Origin: Flavobacteriales bacterium
GTDB taxonomy: Bacteria > Bacteroidota > Bacteroidia > Flavobacteriales_E > Vicingaceae
Assembly (NCBI GenBank): GCA_905339165.1
Contig: CAJPFH010000016.1
Location: 1-50,499, forward strand
Reading direction: 5' to 3'
Length of the DNA: 50,499 bases
Shown here: in pieces, positions 29,102-37,383 of the stretch
How positions within the stretch are numbered: the first letter of the stretch is position 1
Layout of the letters: the number at the start of each line of letters is the position of its first letter
Position numbers and translations under genes: made by a program
The notes under the pieces: model-generated
What the model was told of the DNA's origin: nothing
Databases searched by the model: none
What the model saw: only the letters and a program-made list of their open reading frames with translations

Positions 29102-29178
29102 GGTTCGGTAGTTCAGTTGGTTAGAATACATGCCTGTCACGCATGGGGTCGCGGGTTCGAGTCCCGTCCGGACCGCCA
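29102..29178 (+). tRNA. tRNA-Asp (anticodon GTC)
   Basis: A complete 77-nt cloverleaf. The acceptor arm GGTTCGG pairs with CCGGACC (one G-T pair), the anticodon stem CATGC/GCATG closes the loop CTGTCAC with anticodon GTC at 29136-29138, and the T-arm carries GGTTCGAGTCC. The discriminator is G and the 3' CCA is encoded. The following terminator stem begins inside the CCA end. Confidence 0.97.
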
Positions 29179-29219
29179 AACAAAAAAGCCTTGTAAATCT
29201 ACAAGGCTTTTTTGTTTGG
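29176..29219. terminator. Terminator after tRNA-Asp
   Basis: A perfect 20-bp stem (29176-29195 with 29200-29219) and a 4-nt loop, with AAGCC/GGCTT core and flanking A6/T6. It starts at the CCA end of the tRNA and can also end the converging gene at 29233. Confidence 0.9.
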
Positions 29220-29232
29220 GGTTCTTCCAATA

Positions 29233-29799
29233 CTATTTTATTCCGGTTTTAAAAGTGCTGTAAAAAACTTCCCATTTGGTGGTTTTGTAATGGTCTTCAC
29301 CAAAGAATTTTAAAATGGGTTCTAACTGTTGGGGAGTCTGGTAGCCTTGTATAGCCTGCATAATATTTAATTTTTCATCAAAATAAACAAGGGTTGGGTA
29401 AGCGATGCTGCCATTTACCGCAGCAATAGAATAAGCCAGTTCATGAGTACCATTACGAGAGTTTGCCCGCTCGGGGTTGTAATTCGGATTTTTAAAAGTA
29501 TGCCCTTTTACCGTAACATCGTCAGGACCTTCGGCATTAAATTTTACAGCATAATAGTTTTTATTTATATAATCAATAATATAGGGGTGTGTAAAGGTGT
29601 TTGCCATCATCATTTTACAAGGGCCACACCATGCCGTATATACATCTACAATAATTTTCTTTGGATTTTTTTCCTGAAGTTTTATGGCTTCTTCAAAACT
29701 TACCCAATTGATTGATTTCGTTTCTTCCGGAGTTTTATTTTTTAAAGCCAAAATGCTAAGACTTAAAAAGGCTAAAAAGAGAAAGGTTATTTTTTTCAT
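29233..29799 (-). CDS. Exported thioredoxin-fold protein
   Basis: A 188-residue protein with an N-terminal hydrophobic signal (KKITFLFLAFLSLSILAL). The redox motif is TAWCGPCKMM (Cys58 and Cys61). An insertion around DDVTVKGHTFKNPNYNPERANSR separates it from the cis-proline region GSIAYPTLVYFDE. This arrangement is common in Bacteroidota DUF255/thioredoxin-like periplasmic proteins that handle disulfides of exported proteins or cytochromes. No specific partner is evident nearby. Confidence 0.82.
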   Translation of the reverse strand: MKKITFLFLAFLSLSILALKNKTPEETKSINWVSFEEAIKLQEKNPKKIIVDVYTAWCGPCKMMMANTFTHPYIIDYINKNYYAVKFNAEGPDDVTVKGHTFKNPNYNPERANSRNGTHELAYSIAAVNGSIAYPTLVYFDEKLNIMQAIQGYQTPQQLEPILKFFGEDHYKTTKWEVFYSTFKTGIK

Positions 29800-29831
29800 A
29801 ACGAATGGATTTTCTGAATTTGCTTATAAAG

Positions 29832-30287
29832 TTAACTTATTTTATGTAGCGATGTTATTTCCAAAGATTGTACCAGTTCGTATTTTGCCGATTTAAATTC
29901 GTAAAACCATTTTACTGCGGCATGTTTTTTTATAGTATTGAATTTAATATATGTAATGGTAAGCGAGGGTATGTAAGGTTGGTTAGGAAATACAGGTAGC
30001 AAAAATTTCCAGTTATTTATTTCAAGTCCGGCTATTATGGTGTGCCCAATAATAGGTATTACTTGGTTTTTGTAGAAAACGGTAAATAGTTGAGAACCGC
30101 TTGCCACAAGACTTTTAAATACGCTTTTTTGAGCCACATTTGTATCTATATGAAAGGGCAGAGGGTCATTTATTTTAGCAAACTCAATTATCTCCTGTTC
30201 AGATAAGGAAATAGGGCCAAACAGAAACTTTTGCCCTACTTCAAAATCGTTTGTATTCAGCGGAGTTTTTAAATTAATGAATTCCAT
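29832..30287 (-). CDS. MaoC-like hotdog-fold protein
   Basis: A 151-residue protein with the MaoC dehydratase signature: FAKINDPLPFHIDTNVAQ contains the Asp/His pair, followed by KSLVASGSQLF and GLEINNWKFLLPV. In this family it hydrates enoyl-CoA or binds acyl thioesters. The substrate is unknown. It overlaps the stop end of the upstream transporter gene by 14 bp, so the two are co-transcribed, although no metabolic link is obvious. Confidence 0.75.
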   Translation of the reverse strand: MEFINLKTPLNTNDFEVGQKFLFGPISLSEQEIIEFAKINDPLPFHIDTNVAQKSVFKSLVASGSQLFTVFYKNQVIPIIGHTIIAGLEINNWKFLLPVFPNQPYIPSLTITYIKFNTIKKHAAVKWFYEFKSAKYELVQSLEITSLHKIS

Positions 30288-31800
30288 GCATCATTTTCTT
30301 CAGTTTTCCATTTAGTGCTATTAGAATGAGACCTGCCACAATGGGAAGAAAGGTGTATATTAAGAAGAAAATAGAGATAGAATAGGCTTCCGTAATTTTA
30401 TCAATCAGGCTACCGGTCCAACCGGCTAAATAATTGGCAATGGCAGTGGCGCCAAACCAAATTCCGAACATCATGCCCACCAGCTTTGCGGGAGCTAATT
30501 TACTTACATACGATAATCCTACAGGGGATAGGCATAATTCGCCCAAGGTGTGTAAAAGATAAGCGGCAATTAACCAAACCATGCTTACAGAGGCTGTTTG
30601 TGCTCCCTGAGGAATACTAAGCCCTCCGAATGCTAACACTGCAAAACCTAAACCTAAAAGGATGAGTCCGAGAGCAAACTTAACGGGGCCCGAAGGATTA
30701 ATTTTACTTTCCCAAATTTTAGAAAAAAGAGGAGCAAACGCAATAATAAAAAATGAATTTAAAATACCGAACCATGATGCGGGAACTTCAGCCACATCGG
30801 AGTCGAATTCTTTTTTTAACATCCACAAAGCAATAGCCCAAATAATAATAAAACTAAGGGTAATAAAAAGTAAACTTAAAGGGTATGATTTGATGATACT
30901 TTTGCCTAAGAGAAAAACCACCCACGTTACAATTATTAATGGCCCAATGGTTAGGGCGGTATTTAATATTCTGAAAATATTGGCACTCCCTGCTTCTAAA
31001 ACACGGTTTGTATAATCTTTTGCAAAGATGGTCATACTGCCACCGGCTTGTTCAAAAGCCATCCAAAAGAAAATGGTAAAAAAGGCAAGAATTCCAATTA
31101 CAAAAAGCCGATCTCTGGTAACATTGGCAGGAAGAGCTTCTTCTTGCACATCATTGCTTTTATCTCTTTGCAGTTCTTGTTTCGGGCTAAGGCCAACATT
31201 TCCAAAAATATTTTGAGCAAACCAAAACATCAGCATTCCTAAAAACATAAAAATTCCGGCCAGTCCAAAGCCGTAACTCCAACCTACTTTTTCGCCAATG
31301 TACCCGCAAAGTAAAATACCTAAAAAGGCACCGGCATTAATGCCCATATAAAAGATGGTATAGGCTGCGTCCTTTTTGTTACTTCCCTTAGGGTATAGGC
31401 CACCTACAATAGAAGATATATTTGGTTTAAAGGCTCCGTTTCCTAAAATTAATAAACCCAAACCGGCATAAAAAAAGAATTGGGTTTCTAAGGCCATAGA
31501 GGCATGACCTAATGTCATTAAAATAGCTCCGAGCAAAACGGCTCTTCGGTAGCCCAATAATTTATCGGCAAGAATACCTCCAATAATAGGGGTTACATAC
31601 ACTAAACCGGTGTACAGGGCGTACAATTTAAGAGCTTCTTCTCTGGGCCAACCCCAGCCACCGGCTGCTATGTCGCTTACTAAAAATAATACCAATAAGG
31701 CCCGCATGCCGTAGTAGCTAAATCGTTCCCACATTTCGGTAAAGAATAAAATGAATAATCCGGCAGGATGTCCGAGTACTGTATTTTGTGGTTGGTTCAT
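30274..31800 (-). CDS. Proton-dependent oligopeptide transporter (POT/PTR family)
   Basis: A 508-residue MFS protein of the POT family with about 14 hydrophobic segments. LFFTEMWERFSYYGMRALL in the first helix contains the ExxER proton-coupling motif. GGILADKLLGYRRAVLLGA and FYMGINAGAFLGILLCGYIGE are the family signatures. It should import di- and tripeptides with protons. The neighbouring DPP4-like peptidase is on the same strand 41 bp upstream, which suggests peptide use as nitrogen and carbon source. Confidence 0.92.
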   Translation of the reverse strand: MNQPQNTVLGHPAGLFILFFTEMWERFSYYGMRALLVLFLVSDIAAGGWGWPREEALKLYALYTGLVYVTPIIGGILADKLLGYRRAVLLGAILMTLGHASMALETQFFFYAGLGLLILGNGAFKPNISSIVGGLYPKGSNKKDAAYTIFYMGINAGAFLGILLCGYIGEKVGWSYGFGLAGIFMFLGMLMFWFAQNIFGNVGLSPKQELQRDKSNDVQEEALPANVTRDRLFVIGILAFFTIFFWMAFEQAGGSMTIFAKDYTNRVLEAGSANIFRILNTALTIGPLIIVTWVVFLLGKSIIKSYPLSLLFITLSFIIIWAIALWMLKKEFDSDVAEVPASWFGILNSFFIIAFAPLFSKIWESKINPSGPVKFALGLILLGLGFAVLAFGGLSIPQGAQTASVSMVWLIAAYLLHTLGELCLSPVGLSYVSKLAPAKLVGMMFGIWFGATAIANYLAGWTGSLIDKITEAYSISIFFLIYTFLPIVAGLILIALNGKLKKMMHGIH

Positions 31801-31840
31801 AAATTAAATTTTAAAAGAAAGCCGAAAGATAGTTATTTTT

Positions 31841-34048
31841 TTACAAGTTGTTTTTAATGTAGTTGCTCATTAGTGTGTAAAGGTGCAAGCGGGTAGAGCC
31901 CCCATAAATTCCGTGATTTTTATTGGGGTATGCAAAGGAATCAAACTGCTTATTTGCTTTAATAAGAGCATCGGCCATTTCTACTGCATTTTGAAAATGC
32001 ACGTTATCATCGGCCATTCCGTGTATTAGAAGGTATTTACCTTTTAGTAAATCTGCAAAATGGATGGGTGAGTTATGGTCGTATCCTTCAGGGTTTTCTT
32101 GTGGGGTGCGCATAAAACGTTCGGTGTAAATGGTGTCGTAAAATCGCCAGTTGGTAACGGGAGCCACGGCAATGCCCATTTTAAATAAATCGTTTGCTTT
32201 TAATAAACACAACGATGACATGTAGCCTCCGAAACTCCAACCCATGATGCCTATTCTTTTTGCATCTACAAAGGGGAGTGTTTGTAAATGTTTGGCTACA
32301 TCAATTTGGTCTTCACTTTCCAGTTTACCTAAATTCATGTATGTGCTGTTTTTAAAATCTCTGCCACGGTACATGGTGCCGCGGTTATCTACCGAAACTA
32401 CTATGTAGCCTTCTTGTGCAAGGTATTGGTGGTAGAAATAATTTTTTCCATCCCAGTGATCTAATACGGTATTGTGCCCGGGCCCGCCATATACAAACAT
32501 AAAAACAGGATATTTTTTGTTGGGGTCGAAATGTTGGGGTTTTATCATCCAGCCATTTAGCTCAATGTTTTCGCGGTTTTTAACTGTAAAAAATTCTTTT
32601 TTACTAAGCGGATATTGAGCCATGGTTTTTAAGAGATTTTCGTTGTTTTCCAGCATTTTTACCAGAGCTCCCTTAGAGTCGTTTAGTGTAATGTATTCTG
32701 GAGTATTGGCGCTGCTGTTAATGGCAATAAAATAGTTGAAATTGCGGCTGAATTCTATTTCGTTGTAGCCGCTTCGGGTGGTTAGTTTTTTCTTATTGGT
32801 GCCATTGAGTTTAATAGAATATAAATGTTTTTCCATTGGCGAAACCTCAGAAGAGGTGTAGTAAATGGTTTCTGTTTTTTCGTCTACGCCTAAAAAGTCA
32901 ATGATATCAAAATTTCCTTTTGTTATTTGGTTTGCGATAGTACCATCGGAGTTTACCAGATACAGGTGGTTGAATCCGTCTCGTTCACTGTTCCAGATAA
33001 AATGTTTTCCGTTTGTAAGAAAGGTAAGGTTATCGTATGTTTCTTCAATAAAAGTTTCCGATGTTTCGGTAAATAAAACCGAGGTGGGTATTTTAGGCGT
33101 AATTTCTTTCGAGGCATCGCCAACTAAAAAATCGCATTTATTTTGAAGTCGGTTTAACCGTAGCATACACAATTCGTTTGGCTTTGCAGTCCATTTTATT
33201 CGGGCAATGTACTGATCGGTAACGGGGCCTAAGTCAAATTCTTTCAAGAGAGCTTTTTCTATGTCATACACATGTATGCTTACGATAGAATTTTCTTCGC
33301 CTGCTTTGGGGTATTTAAACCGATATTGAAAGGGATAAAGTTCTCCATAGATTTCCATTTCAAATTCCATTACTCGAGTTTCGTTAAAACGATAAAAGGC
33401 TAAGAATTTATTGTTTGGCGACCATTCGAATGCTTTTGCAAAAGATAATTCCTCTTCGTACACCCAATCGGTGGCTCCGTAAATTACGGTATTTTCTTTT
33501 CCATCGGAGGTAATCTGAAATTCGCGACCGCTTATAATGTCGTATATATACACATTATTATTTCTAACAAAGGCCACCATTTTTCCGTTGGGCGAAAATT
33601 CGGCAAGGCGTTGTTTCCCCATGGTAAGCGGAGCTAAAGGTGTAATTTTTTTTGTTTTTAAGTCTATAATGTAATAAAAGGCCAATGATGATCTTCTGTA
33701 AATAGGTTCTGTTTCGGTAGAAACCAACAGTTTGGTTTCGTCTTGATTAAAAAAATAATCGTCAATATTCAGAGAAGTTCCTCCAAACATTAAATCCTCA
33801 GCCGATACAATAGTGGCTACCTTTTTTCCGGTTTTATACTCATACTTTACAATTTCAAAAAGGTCGTTTTTTCTTTCCATAGAAGTGTAGTGCACTCCAT
33901 CTTTCATAGAAGCCAAGCCATAAACCAAGTTGCTATTCAGCTTTCGCGAAGCCCAAATATCATCTAACGTAATTTTTTTCTGTGCTAAACTATTTTCTGT
34001 CCATACGGTAATGGCCAAAAGGGCGATGCAGATTCTTTTTAAAATCAT
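31841..34048 (-). CDS. S9B dipeptidyl peptidase (DPP4-like)
   Basis: A 735-residue exported prolyl-oligopeptidase-family enzyme with a signal peptide (LLAITVWTENSLAQ, cleavage near residue 22). The DPP4 N-terminal beta-propeller covers about 80-440. The catalytic domain has VYGGPG, DNRGTMYRGRDFK, the nucleophile Ser605 in GWSFGGYMSS, the Asp in GMADDNVHF and the His in PNKNHGIYG. It releases N-terminal dipeptides, often after proline, in the periplasm or at the surface. A near-consensus promoter precedes it, and a POT transporter follows. Confidence 0.92.
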   Translation of the reverse strand: MILKRICIALLAITVWTENSLAQKKITLDDIWASRKLNSNLVYGLASMKDGVHYTSMERKNDLFEIVKYEYKTGKKVATIVSAEDLMFGGTSLNIDDYFFNQDETKLLVSTETEPIYRRSSLAFYYIIDLKTKKITPLAPLTMGKQRLAEFSPNGKMVAFVRNNNVYIYDIISGREFQITSDGKENTVIYGATDWVYEEELSFAKAFEWSPNNKFLAFYRFNETRVMEFEMEIYGELYPFQYRFKYPKAGEENSIVSIHVYDIEKALLKEFDLGPVTDQYIARIKWTAKPNELCMLRLNRLQNKCDFLVGDASKEITPKIPTSVLFTETSETFIEETYDNLTFLTNGKHFIWNSERDGFNHLYLVNSDGTIANQITKGNFDIIDFLGVDEKTETIYYTSSEVSPMEKHLYSIKLNGTNKKKLTTRSGYNEIEFSRNFNYFIAINSSANTPEYITLNDSKGALVKMLENNENLLKTMAQYPLSKKEFFTVKNRENIELNGWMIKPQHFDPNKKYPVFMFVYGGPGHNTVLDHWDGKNYFYHQYLAQEGYIVVSVDNRGTMYRGRDFKNSTYMNLGKLESEDQIDVAKHLQTLPFVDAKRIGIMGWSFGGYMSSLCLLKANDLFKMGIAVAPVTNWRFYDTIYTERFMRTPQENPEGYDHNSPIHFADLLKGKYLLIHGMADDNVHFQNAVEMADALIKANKQFDSFAYPNKNHGIYGGSTRLHLYTLMSNYIKNNL

Positions 34049-34070
34049 AAAAAATAATTTGTTTGAAGTC

Positions 34071-34099
34071 CGAAATTAGGTATTTTTAGCCAAAAACAA
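34071..34099 (-). promoter_or_regulatory. Possible promoter of the DPP4-like gene
   Basis: On the minus strand TAATTTCG (34078-34071) matches 7 of 8 consensus positions and lies 18 nt after a TTG (34099-34097). Confidence 0.45.
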
Positions 34100-34107
34100 T
34101 TCGAGAG

Positions 34108-35511
34108 ATGAAGTATGCAAAGGTGAATTCTGATACTATAAACATTTTGAAACAGATATGCGGAGAAAAATTTGTTTTTACTGATGAAGAAAATCGAAGA
34201 AAGTATGCAAAAGACCAAACAGAAGATTTGCATTTTATGCCCGAAGTGGTAGTAAAACCGGAAACCCCACAACAAGTTTCAGCTATTTTGAATTTAGCCA
34301 ATACTTTTAACATACCGGTTACTCCGCGTGGAGCTGGTACAGGGCTTAGCGGAGGGGCATTGCCTGTGCTGGGCGGAATACTTTTAAGTATGGAAAAGTT
34401 TAACCGAATTTTAGAAATAGACGAACGTAATTTACAAGCTACCGTTGAGCCGGGTGTAATTACACAAGTTTTTCAGGAAGAAGTAATAAAGAAAGGATTG
34501 TATTATCCGCCCGATCCCGCCAGCAGAGGGAGTTGTTTTATTGGAGGAAATTTAGCCGAAAACTCCGGAGGCCCAAAGGCTGTAAAGTACGGAGTAACCA
34601 AAGATTATGTGCTGAATTTAGAAGTGGTTTTACCCACCGGAGAAATTGTGTGGACCGGTGCAAACGTGTTAAAAAATGCCACAGGCTATAACCTAACGCA
34701 GTTAATGATTGGTAGCGAAGGCACATTGGGTGTTATTACCAAAGCAGTCTTTCGGCTTATTCCATACCCTGCACAAACCTTGTTGATGTTAGTTCCTTTT
34801 TATAGAGCAGAGCAAGCCTGTGAAGCAGTGTCGGCCATTTTTAGGGCAGGTATTACCCCTTCGGTACTCGAGTTTATGGAAAAAGAAGCCATAGATTTTG
34901 GCATAAAATACATAAATGGAATTTCGCTTTCCATAAATCCAACAGTAGAAGCCCATCTCCTTATAGAAGTAGATGGAAATAATGCCGATGCACTGCTGCT
35001 TGAATGTGAAAAAATATACGAAGTATTAAGCTCATTTGAATGCGATGAAATTTTATTAGCCGATGATAATGCCAAAAAAGAAAATTTGTGGCGTATGCGT
35101 AGAGGGCTTGGTGAAGCGGTAAAAGCTCATTCTATTTACAAAGAGGAAGATACGGTGGTTCCTCGTGCCGAATTACCCGTTTTGTTAAAAGGAGTGAAAG
35201 AAATAGGAAAAAAATATGGATTTTCTTCTGTTTGCTACGGACATGCCGGAGACGGAAATTTACACGTAAACATTTTAAAAGGCAGCATGAGTGATGAAGA
35301 TTGGAATACCAAATTAAGCGAAGGAATAAGAGAAATATTTTATTTATGCAAAAAACTCGGAGGCACTGTTTCGGGCGAACATGGCATTGGTTGGGTTCAA
35401 AAAAAGTATATGAACATTGCTTTTGATGAAACATTGATTCGCCTGCAAAAAGAACTAAAAAAAATGTTTGACCCCAACGGTATTTTAAATCCCGAAAAAA
35501 TGTTTGAATAA
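34108..35511 (+). CDS. FAD-binding oxidase, GlcD/D-lactate dehydrogenase type
   Basis: A 467-residue FAD enzyme. The PP-loop and FAD site are in PVTPRGAGTGLSGGALPVLGG, and PASRGSCFIGGNLAENSGGPKA and GSEGTLGVITKAVFRL continue the FAD-binding domain (about 40-215). The C-terminal oxidase domain has CYGHAGDGNLHVNIL with metal-binding histidines, SGEHGIGWVQKKYM, and the terminal FDPNGILNPEKMF. It should oxidise glycolate or D-lactate (or D-2-hydroxyglutarate). No GlcE/GlcF partner genes are adjacent; a cytochrome-like lipoprotein gene follows 60 bp later. Confidence 0.88.
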   Translation: MKYAKVNSDTINILKQICGEKFVFTDEENRRKYAKDQTEDLHFMPEVVVKPETPQQVSAILNLANTFNIPVTPRGAGTGLSGGALPVLGGILLSMEKFNRILEIDERNLQATVEPGVITQVFQEEVIKKGLYYPPDPASRGSCFIGGNLAENSGGPKAVKYGVTKDYVLNLEVVLPTGEIVWTGANVLKNATGYNLTQLMIGSEGTLGVITKAVFRLIPYPAQTLLMLVPFYRAEQACEAVSAIFRAGITPSVLEFMEKEAIDFGIKYINGISLSINPTVEAHLLIEVDGNNADALLLECEKIYEVLSSFECDEILLADDNAKKENLWRMRRGLGEAVKAHSIYKEEDTVVPRAELPVLLKGVKEIGKKYGFSSVCYGHAGDGNLHVNILKGSMSDEDWNTKLSEGIREIFYLCKKLGGTVSGEHGIGWVQKKYMNIAFDETLIRLQKELKKMFDPNGILNPEKMFE

Positions 35512-35571
35512 AACAAATCCGTAAAAAATAATAGTAACACATATTTCCGTTTAAAAAAAAAGACTTACAAA

Positions 35572-35949
35572 ATGAATTTAAAAAATATGATTATTGCAAC
35601 AATTTGTTTCGTAGCATGTATATCGAGCTGCAAAAAAGAAAGTAACATTACCGATTATGCCGAAAAGGCTACCTGCACAGGAACTACGCCTACCTATACA
35701 GCAGATATTGCCACTATATTAAATACAAATTGTGCCACTTCTAAGTGCCACAATGCGAGTGCTGCAAAAGCTAAAATAAACTTGTCGGATTACAACAATG
35801 CCAGTGCACAATTTAAAAACAATAAAAAAAATTTAGCTTCTGTGCATCATGAAAAAGGCATAAAAAAAATGCCGGAAGGACGTGCAAAATTATCTGACGA
35901 AATCATTAATAAATTAGATTGTTGGGTAAAAAACTCCTGTCCACAGTAG
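35572..35949 (+). CDS. Cytochrome c-like lipoprotein with CX4CH motif
   Basis: A 125-residue lipoprotein: the signal MNLKNMIIATICFVACISSC places the acylated cysteine at residue 20. The mature part has TADIATILNTNCATSKCHNAS, where Cys54, Cys59 and His60 form CX4CH rather than the standard CXXCH, and a later KKMPEGRAKLSDEIINKLDCWV that matches the methionine-ligand region and last helix of c-type cytochromes (Met100). Spacing fits a single heme domain. Whether heme is attached through the wider motif is uncertain; two more cysteines near the end (116, 123) might form a disulfide instead. Confidence 0.7.
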   Translation: MNLKNMIIATICFVACISSCKKESNITDYAEKATCTGTTPTYTADIATILNTNCATSKCHNASAAKAKINLSDYNNASAQFKNNKKNLASVHHEKGIKKMPEGRAKLSDEIINKLDCWVKNSCPQ

Positions 35950-35960
35950 TACTTAATATC

Positions 35961-35982
35961 TGAGACAAAAGTTTTTGTTTCA
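35961..35982. terminator. Weak hairpin between converging genes
   Basis: TGAGACAAAA (35961-35970) can pair with TTTTGTTTCA (35973-35982), including a G-T pair and a tight loop. It is the only terminator-like signal between the two stops. Confidence 0.3.
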
Positions 35983-35988
35983 AGATAA

Positions 35989-36402
35989 TTATAAAAGCTT
36001 TACTTCAAATTTTTTAGCCATCTTTCTTATTTGTTCATCAGAAATATTATGCGTATTTGTACGAGTATGGTGTTTTTCTACAGTGGCAACGTGCAGAGTA
36101 TAGTTGTATTGCTTAGCGAGTTTAAAATAAGGCTCCATTTCCCATTGCATAGAAAATACATTGTGCAGAATAATTTTTGAAACATTCTCTTTCATTGCTT
36201 TTTCGCAATATTGCAGGCATTGTTGGTAGGCAATATGATTTTCGGAAAAAACAAAAGCGTATTTTCCTGTTTGTGCATCGGTAAAAAAATCATCAATAGA
36301 AAAAACAGGGTATTTTCCATTTTCGGATAAAACATGGGCAAGGGTGGTTTTTCCTGCTCCGGGCAAACCTCTGAGTATAATCAAATGTTTTTGTTCCAGC
36401 AT
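35989..36402 (-). CDS. Small P-loop kinase (N4BP2/PNK kinase-like)
   Basis: A 137-residue P-loop protein. The Walker A motif is RGLPGAGKTTLA (residues about 10-21), SIDDFF follows as the acidic motif, and the C-terminal region TRTNTHNISDEQIRKMAKKFE resembles the lid of the polynucleotide-kinase-like ATPases related to N4BP2. The middle HNVFSMQWEMEPYFKLAKQY is also typical. The substrate is unknown; a nucleic acid or small molecule 5'-hydroxyl kinase is possible. One base separates it from the upstream aminopeptidase gene, so they form one unit. Confidence 0.7.
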   Translation of the reverse strand: MLEQKHLIILRGLPGAGKTTLAHVLSENGKYPVFSIDDFFTDAQTGKYAFVFSENHIAYQQCLQYCEKAMKENVSKIILHNVFSMQWEMEPYFKLAKQYNYTLHVATVEKHHTRTNTHNISDEQIRKMAKKFEVKLL

Positions 36403-36403
36403 G

Positions 36404-37321
36404 TTAAAGTTTCTTCATTAAAAGCTGATAAATTCTAAGCATAGAATCAATGTCTTTTTTGTGTACTTTTTCGTTGGGAGAATGTACATTGTTCTCTGCT
36501 GCACCTATAAAACACCAGTCGAACGAAAGAGACGAACGTTGCAGCGAGCTGCCATCACTTCCTCCTGCACTTTCTACTTCTAACTGAAAAGGTATTTTCG
36601 CTTTTTTAATGAGAGCTACAATTTTATCGGTAAACACTTTTCGTGGAATAAGAGAGTCTCTGAGCGAAATGGCAGCTCCTTTTCCGTGCTGTACTCCTTT
36701 GGTAATCCATGTAATATCGGCAATAAGGGCTTGTCTTACCTTGTATTTTTCGTAAATAAATTTTCCGATAAATTGTGCATTTCCGCCTCCGTGTTCCTCG
36801 TAGGTGGTAAAGGCAATAATTCCATTTTCAAGTGTTTTTGCAGTTTGCAAGGCAATCCATACACCCAGTCGATTATCAAGATAATTGCTTTGTACGTATT
36901 CTTTGCTTTCTTTAAAAAGGGGTTTAAAGGTAAGTGTGGTTCCTCTTTCTATTTCTCTTTTAAATTGGGCAGAGAGGAGTGGAGGTTCGTTTTTCTTTAC
37001 CACCAACTTACATTCTATTTTTCCTTTAGAGTCTTTGCCGGAAAGTATAAAATCATTTTCGCAAACAGGCCCTCCTATTTTTATTAGTTCATTGTTGTAG
37101 CCGGCTGTAAAGCCAATACTGTCTATATGAGCAAAGAGAGCAGTAGTGGGGTTTCCAAAAACGAGTACAATACTTTCCTGAAATTCGTTGCCGGTAAAAA
37201 CGATAGGTTTTTTTTTCCAAGAGGAGGCATTTTTTTTAATGTAGTTTAAAAGGAAATCGGTCATTTCTTTTTCGTTTCCCGAAGGAGCGTGTACCGCACA
37301 AAGTTTTTTTAGAAGTTGCAT
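36404..37321 (-). CDS. M42-like metal aminopeptidase
   Basis: A 305-residue zinc peptidase related to the M42/M20/M28 group. Metal and catalytic residues can be placed in ALFAHIDSIGF (His, Asp), NYLDNRLGVW (bridging Asp), TTYEEHGGG (Glu-Glu), LIADITW (Asp) and NNVHSPNEKVHKKD (His). It starts with LLKKLCAVHAPSGNEKEMTDFLL, the usual opening of this fold. It is shorter than typical M42 enzymes (about 350). There is no signal peptide, so it acts on cytosolic peptides. It starts 8 nt after the T-tract of the dnaN terminator. Confidence 0.78.
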   Translation of the reverse strand: MQLLKKLCAVHAPSGNEKEMTDFLLNYIKKNASSWKKKPIVFTGNEFQESIVLVFGNPTTALFAHIDSIGFTAGYNNELIKIGGPVCENDFILSGKDSKGKIECKLVVKKNEPPLLSAQFKREIERGTTLTFKPLFKESKEYVQSNYLDNRLGVWIALQTAKTLENGIIAFTTYEEHGGGNAQFIGKFIYEKYKVRQALIADITWITKGVQHGKGAAISLRDSLIPRKVFTDKIVALIKKAKIPFQLEVESAGGSDGSSLQRSSLSFDWCFIGAAENNVHSPNEKVHKKDIDSMLRIYQLLMKKL

Positions 37322-37336
37322 ACAGAAGTAAAAAAG

Positions 37337-37363
37337 AACCCCGTATTTTTTAGGTACGGGGTT
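37337..37363 (-). terminator. Terminator after dnaN
   Basis: A 9-bp stem AACCCCGTA (37337-37345) and TACGGGGTT (37355-37363) with a 9-nt loop. On the minus strand it is followed by C and six Ts, then by the aminopeptidase ATG 8 nt later. Confidence 0.8.
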
Positions 37364-37383
37364 TGGTGTTAATTTTTTTTTAA

